Made by a program: the position numbers and the translations under genes. 7,541 nucleotides of DNA, taken from NCBI GenBank assembly GCA_027012915.1, contig JALUYN010000584.1:1-7541 (forward strand), in the 5' to 3' direction. The stretch is from Cellvibrionaceae bacterium (GTDB lineage Bacteria; Pseudomonadota; Gammaproteobacteria; Pseudomonadales; Cellvibrionaceae). The notes under the pieces were generated by a model, which saw nothing but the letters and a program-made list of their open reading frames with translations, made no database searches and was not told the origin of the DNA. Numbering within the stretch: position 1 is the first letter of the stretch; every line of letters begins with the position of its first letter. Below, one piece after another: positions 7,498 to 7,541 of this stretch.

Positions 7498-7541
7498 CTA
7501 TCTAACGCTTCCCTGTAGCGTTTCCAGTCAAATGCCTCACC
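7491..7541 (-). CDS. ampD: AmpD, 3' end only (1,6-anhydro-N-acetylmuramyl-L-alanine amidase)
   Basis: Only the last 16 codons and the TAG stop lie in the window. They read GEAFDWKRYREALDRG, matching the typical AmpD C terminus, where a D-P-G motif is followed by F-D-W and an R-rich helix. AmpD is a cytoplasmic zinc amidase that removes the stem peptide from anhydro-muropeptides imported by AmpG. The call rests on this short tail plus the position 25 bases upstream of ampE, the standard ampD-ampE order. The last residues and the stop codon fall inside the 9-bp tandem repeat. The catalytic residues are outside the window. Confidence 0.75.
   Translation of the reverse strand, partial: GEAFDWKRYREALDRG

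Overview
The window looks like chromosomal DNA of a gammaproteobacterium, probably a marine Cellvibrionales-type organism. That placement is an inference: the proteins are typical gammaproteobacterial forms, fxsA sits beside groES as it does near groES in E. coli, and base composition is moderate with several dispersed-repeat-like palindromes. No phage, transposase, integrase, CRISPR array, tRNA or rRNA is visible. It reads as conserved housekeeping DNA with one repeat-rich end.

Layout from left to right: positions 1-745 are repeat- and hairpin-rich. They hold a 90-bp inverted repeat, one uncertain 97-codon plus-strand gene, a nested palindrome, a minus-strand terminator-like hairpin and a run of six small hairpins directly behind groEL. 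Positions 746-2733 are groEL and groES on the minus strand, driven by a clear sigma-32 (RpoH) promoter at 2884-2909 with a roughly 145-nt leader. Next upstream is fxsA (2934-3389), which has its own sigma-32-like promoter. Then come a DUF481-type outer-membrane protein (3464-4507) and an AmpG-family transporter (4651-5997), both minus strand. A small plus-strand gene for a secreted, basic, four-cysteine protein (6284-6535) follows. It shares a two-way terminator with the oppositely oriented ampE (6629-7465). The last 51 bases are the 3' end of ampD.

Two functional themes stand out. The first is protein-folding stress: fxsA and groES-groEL carry separate heat-shock-type promoters back to back. 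The second is peptidoglycan recycling: AmpG imports anhydro-muropeptides, AmpD cleaves them in the cytoplasm, and AmpE is the membrane partner encoded with AmpD. All three lie within about 3 kb, interrupted only by the small secreted protein. No new multi-gene system is evident. The least explained items are the hairpin array behind groEL, the small cysteine protein, the uncertain 97-codon gene at the repeat edge, and a 9-bp tandem repeat that contains both the ampD stop codon and the ampE ribosome-binding site.
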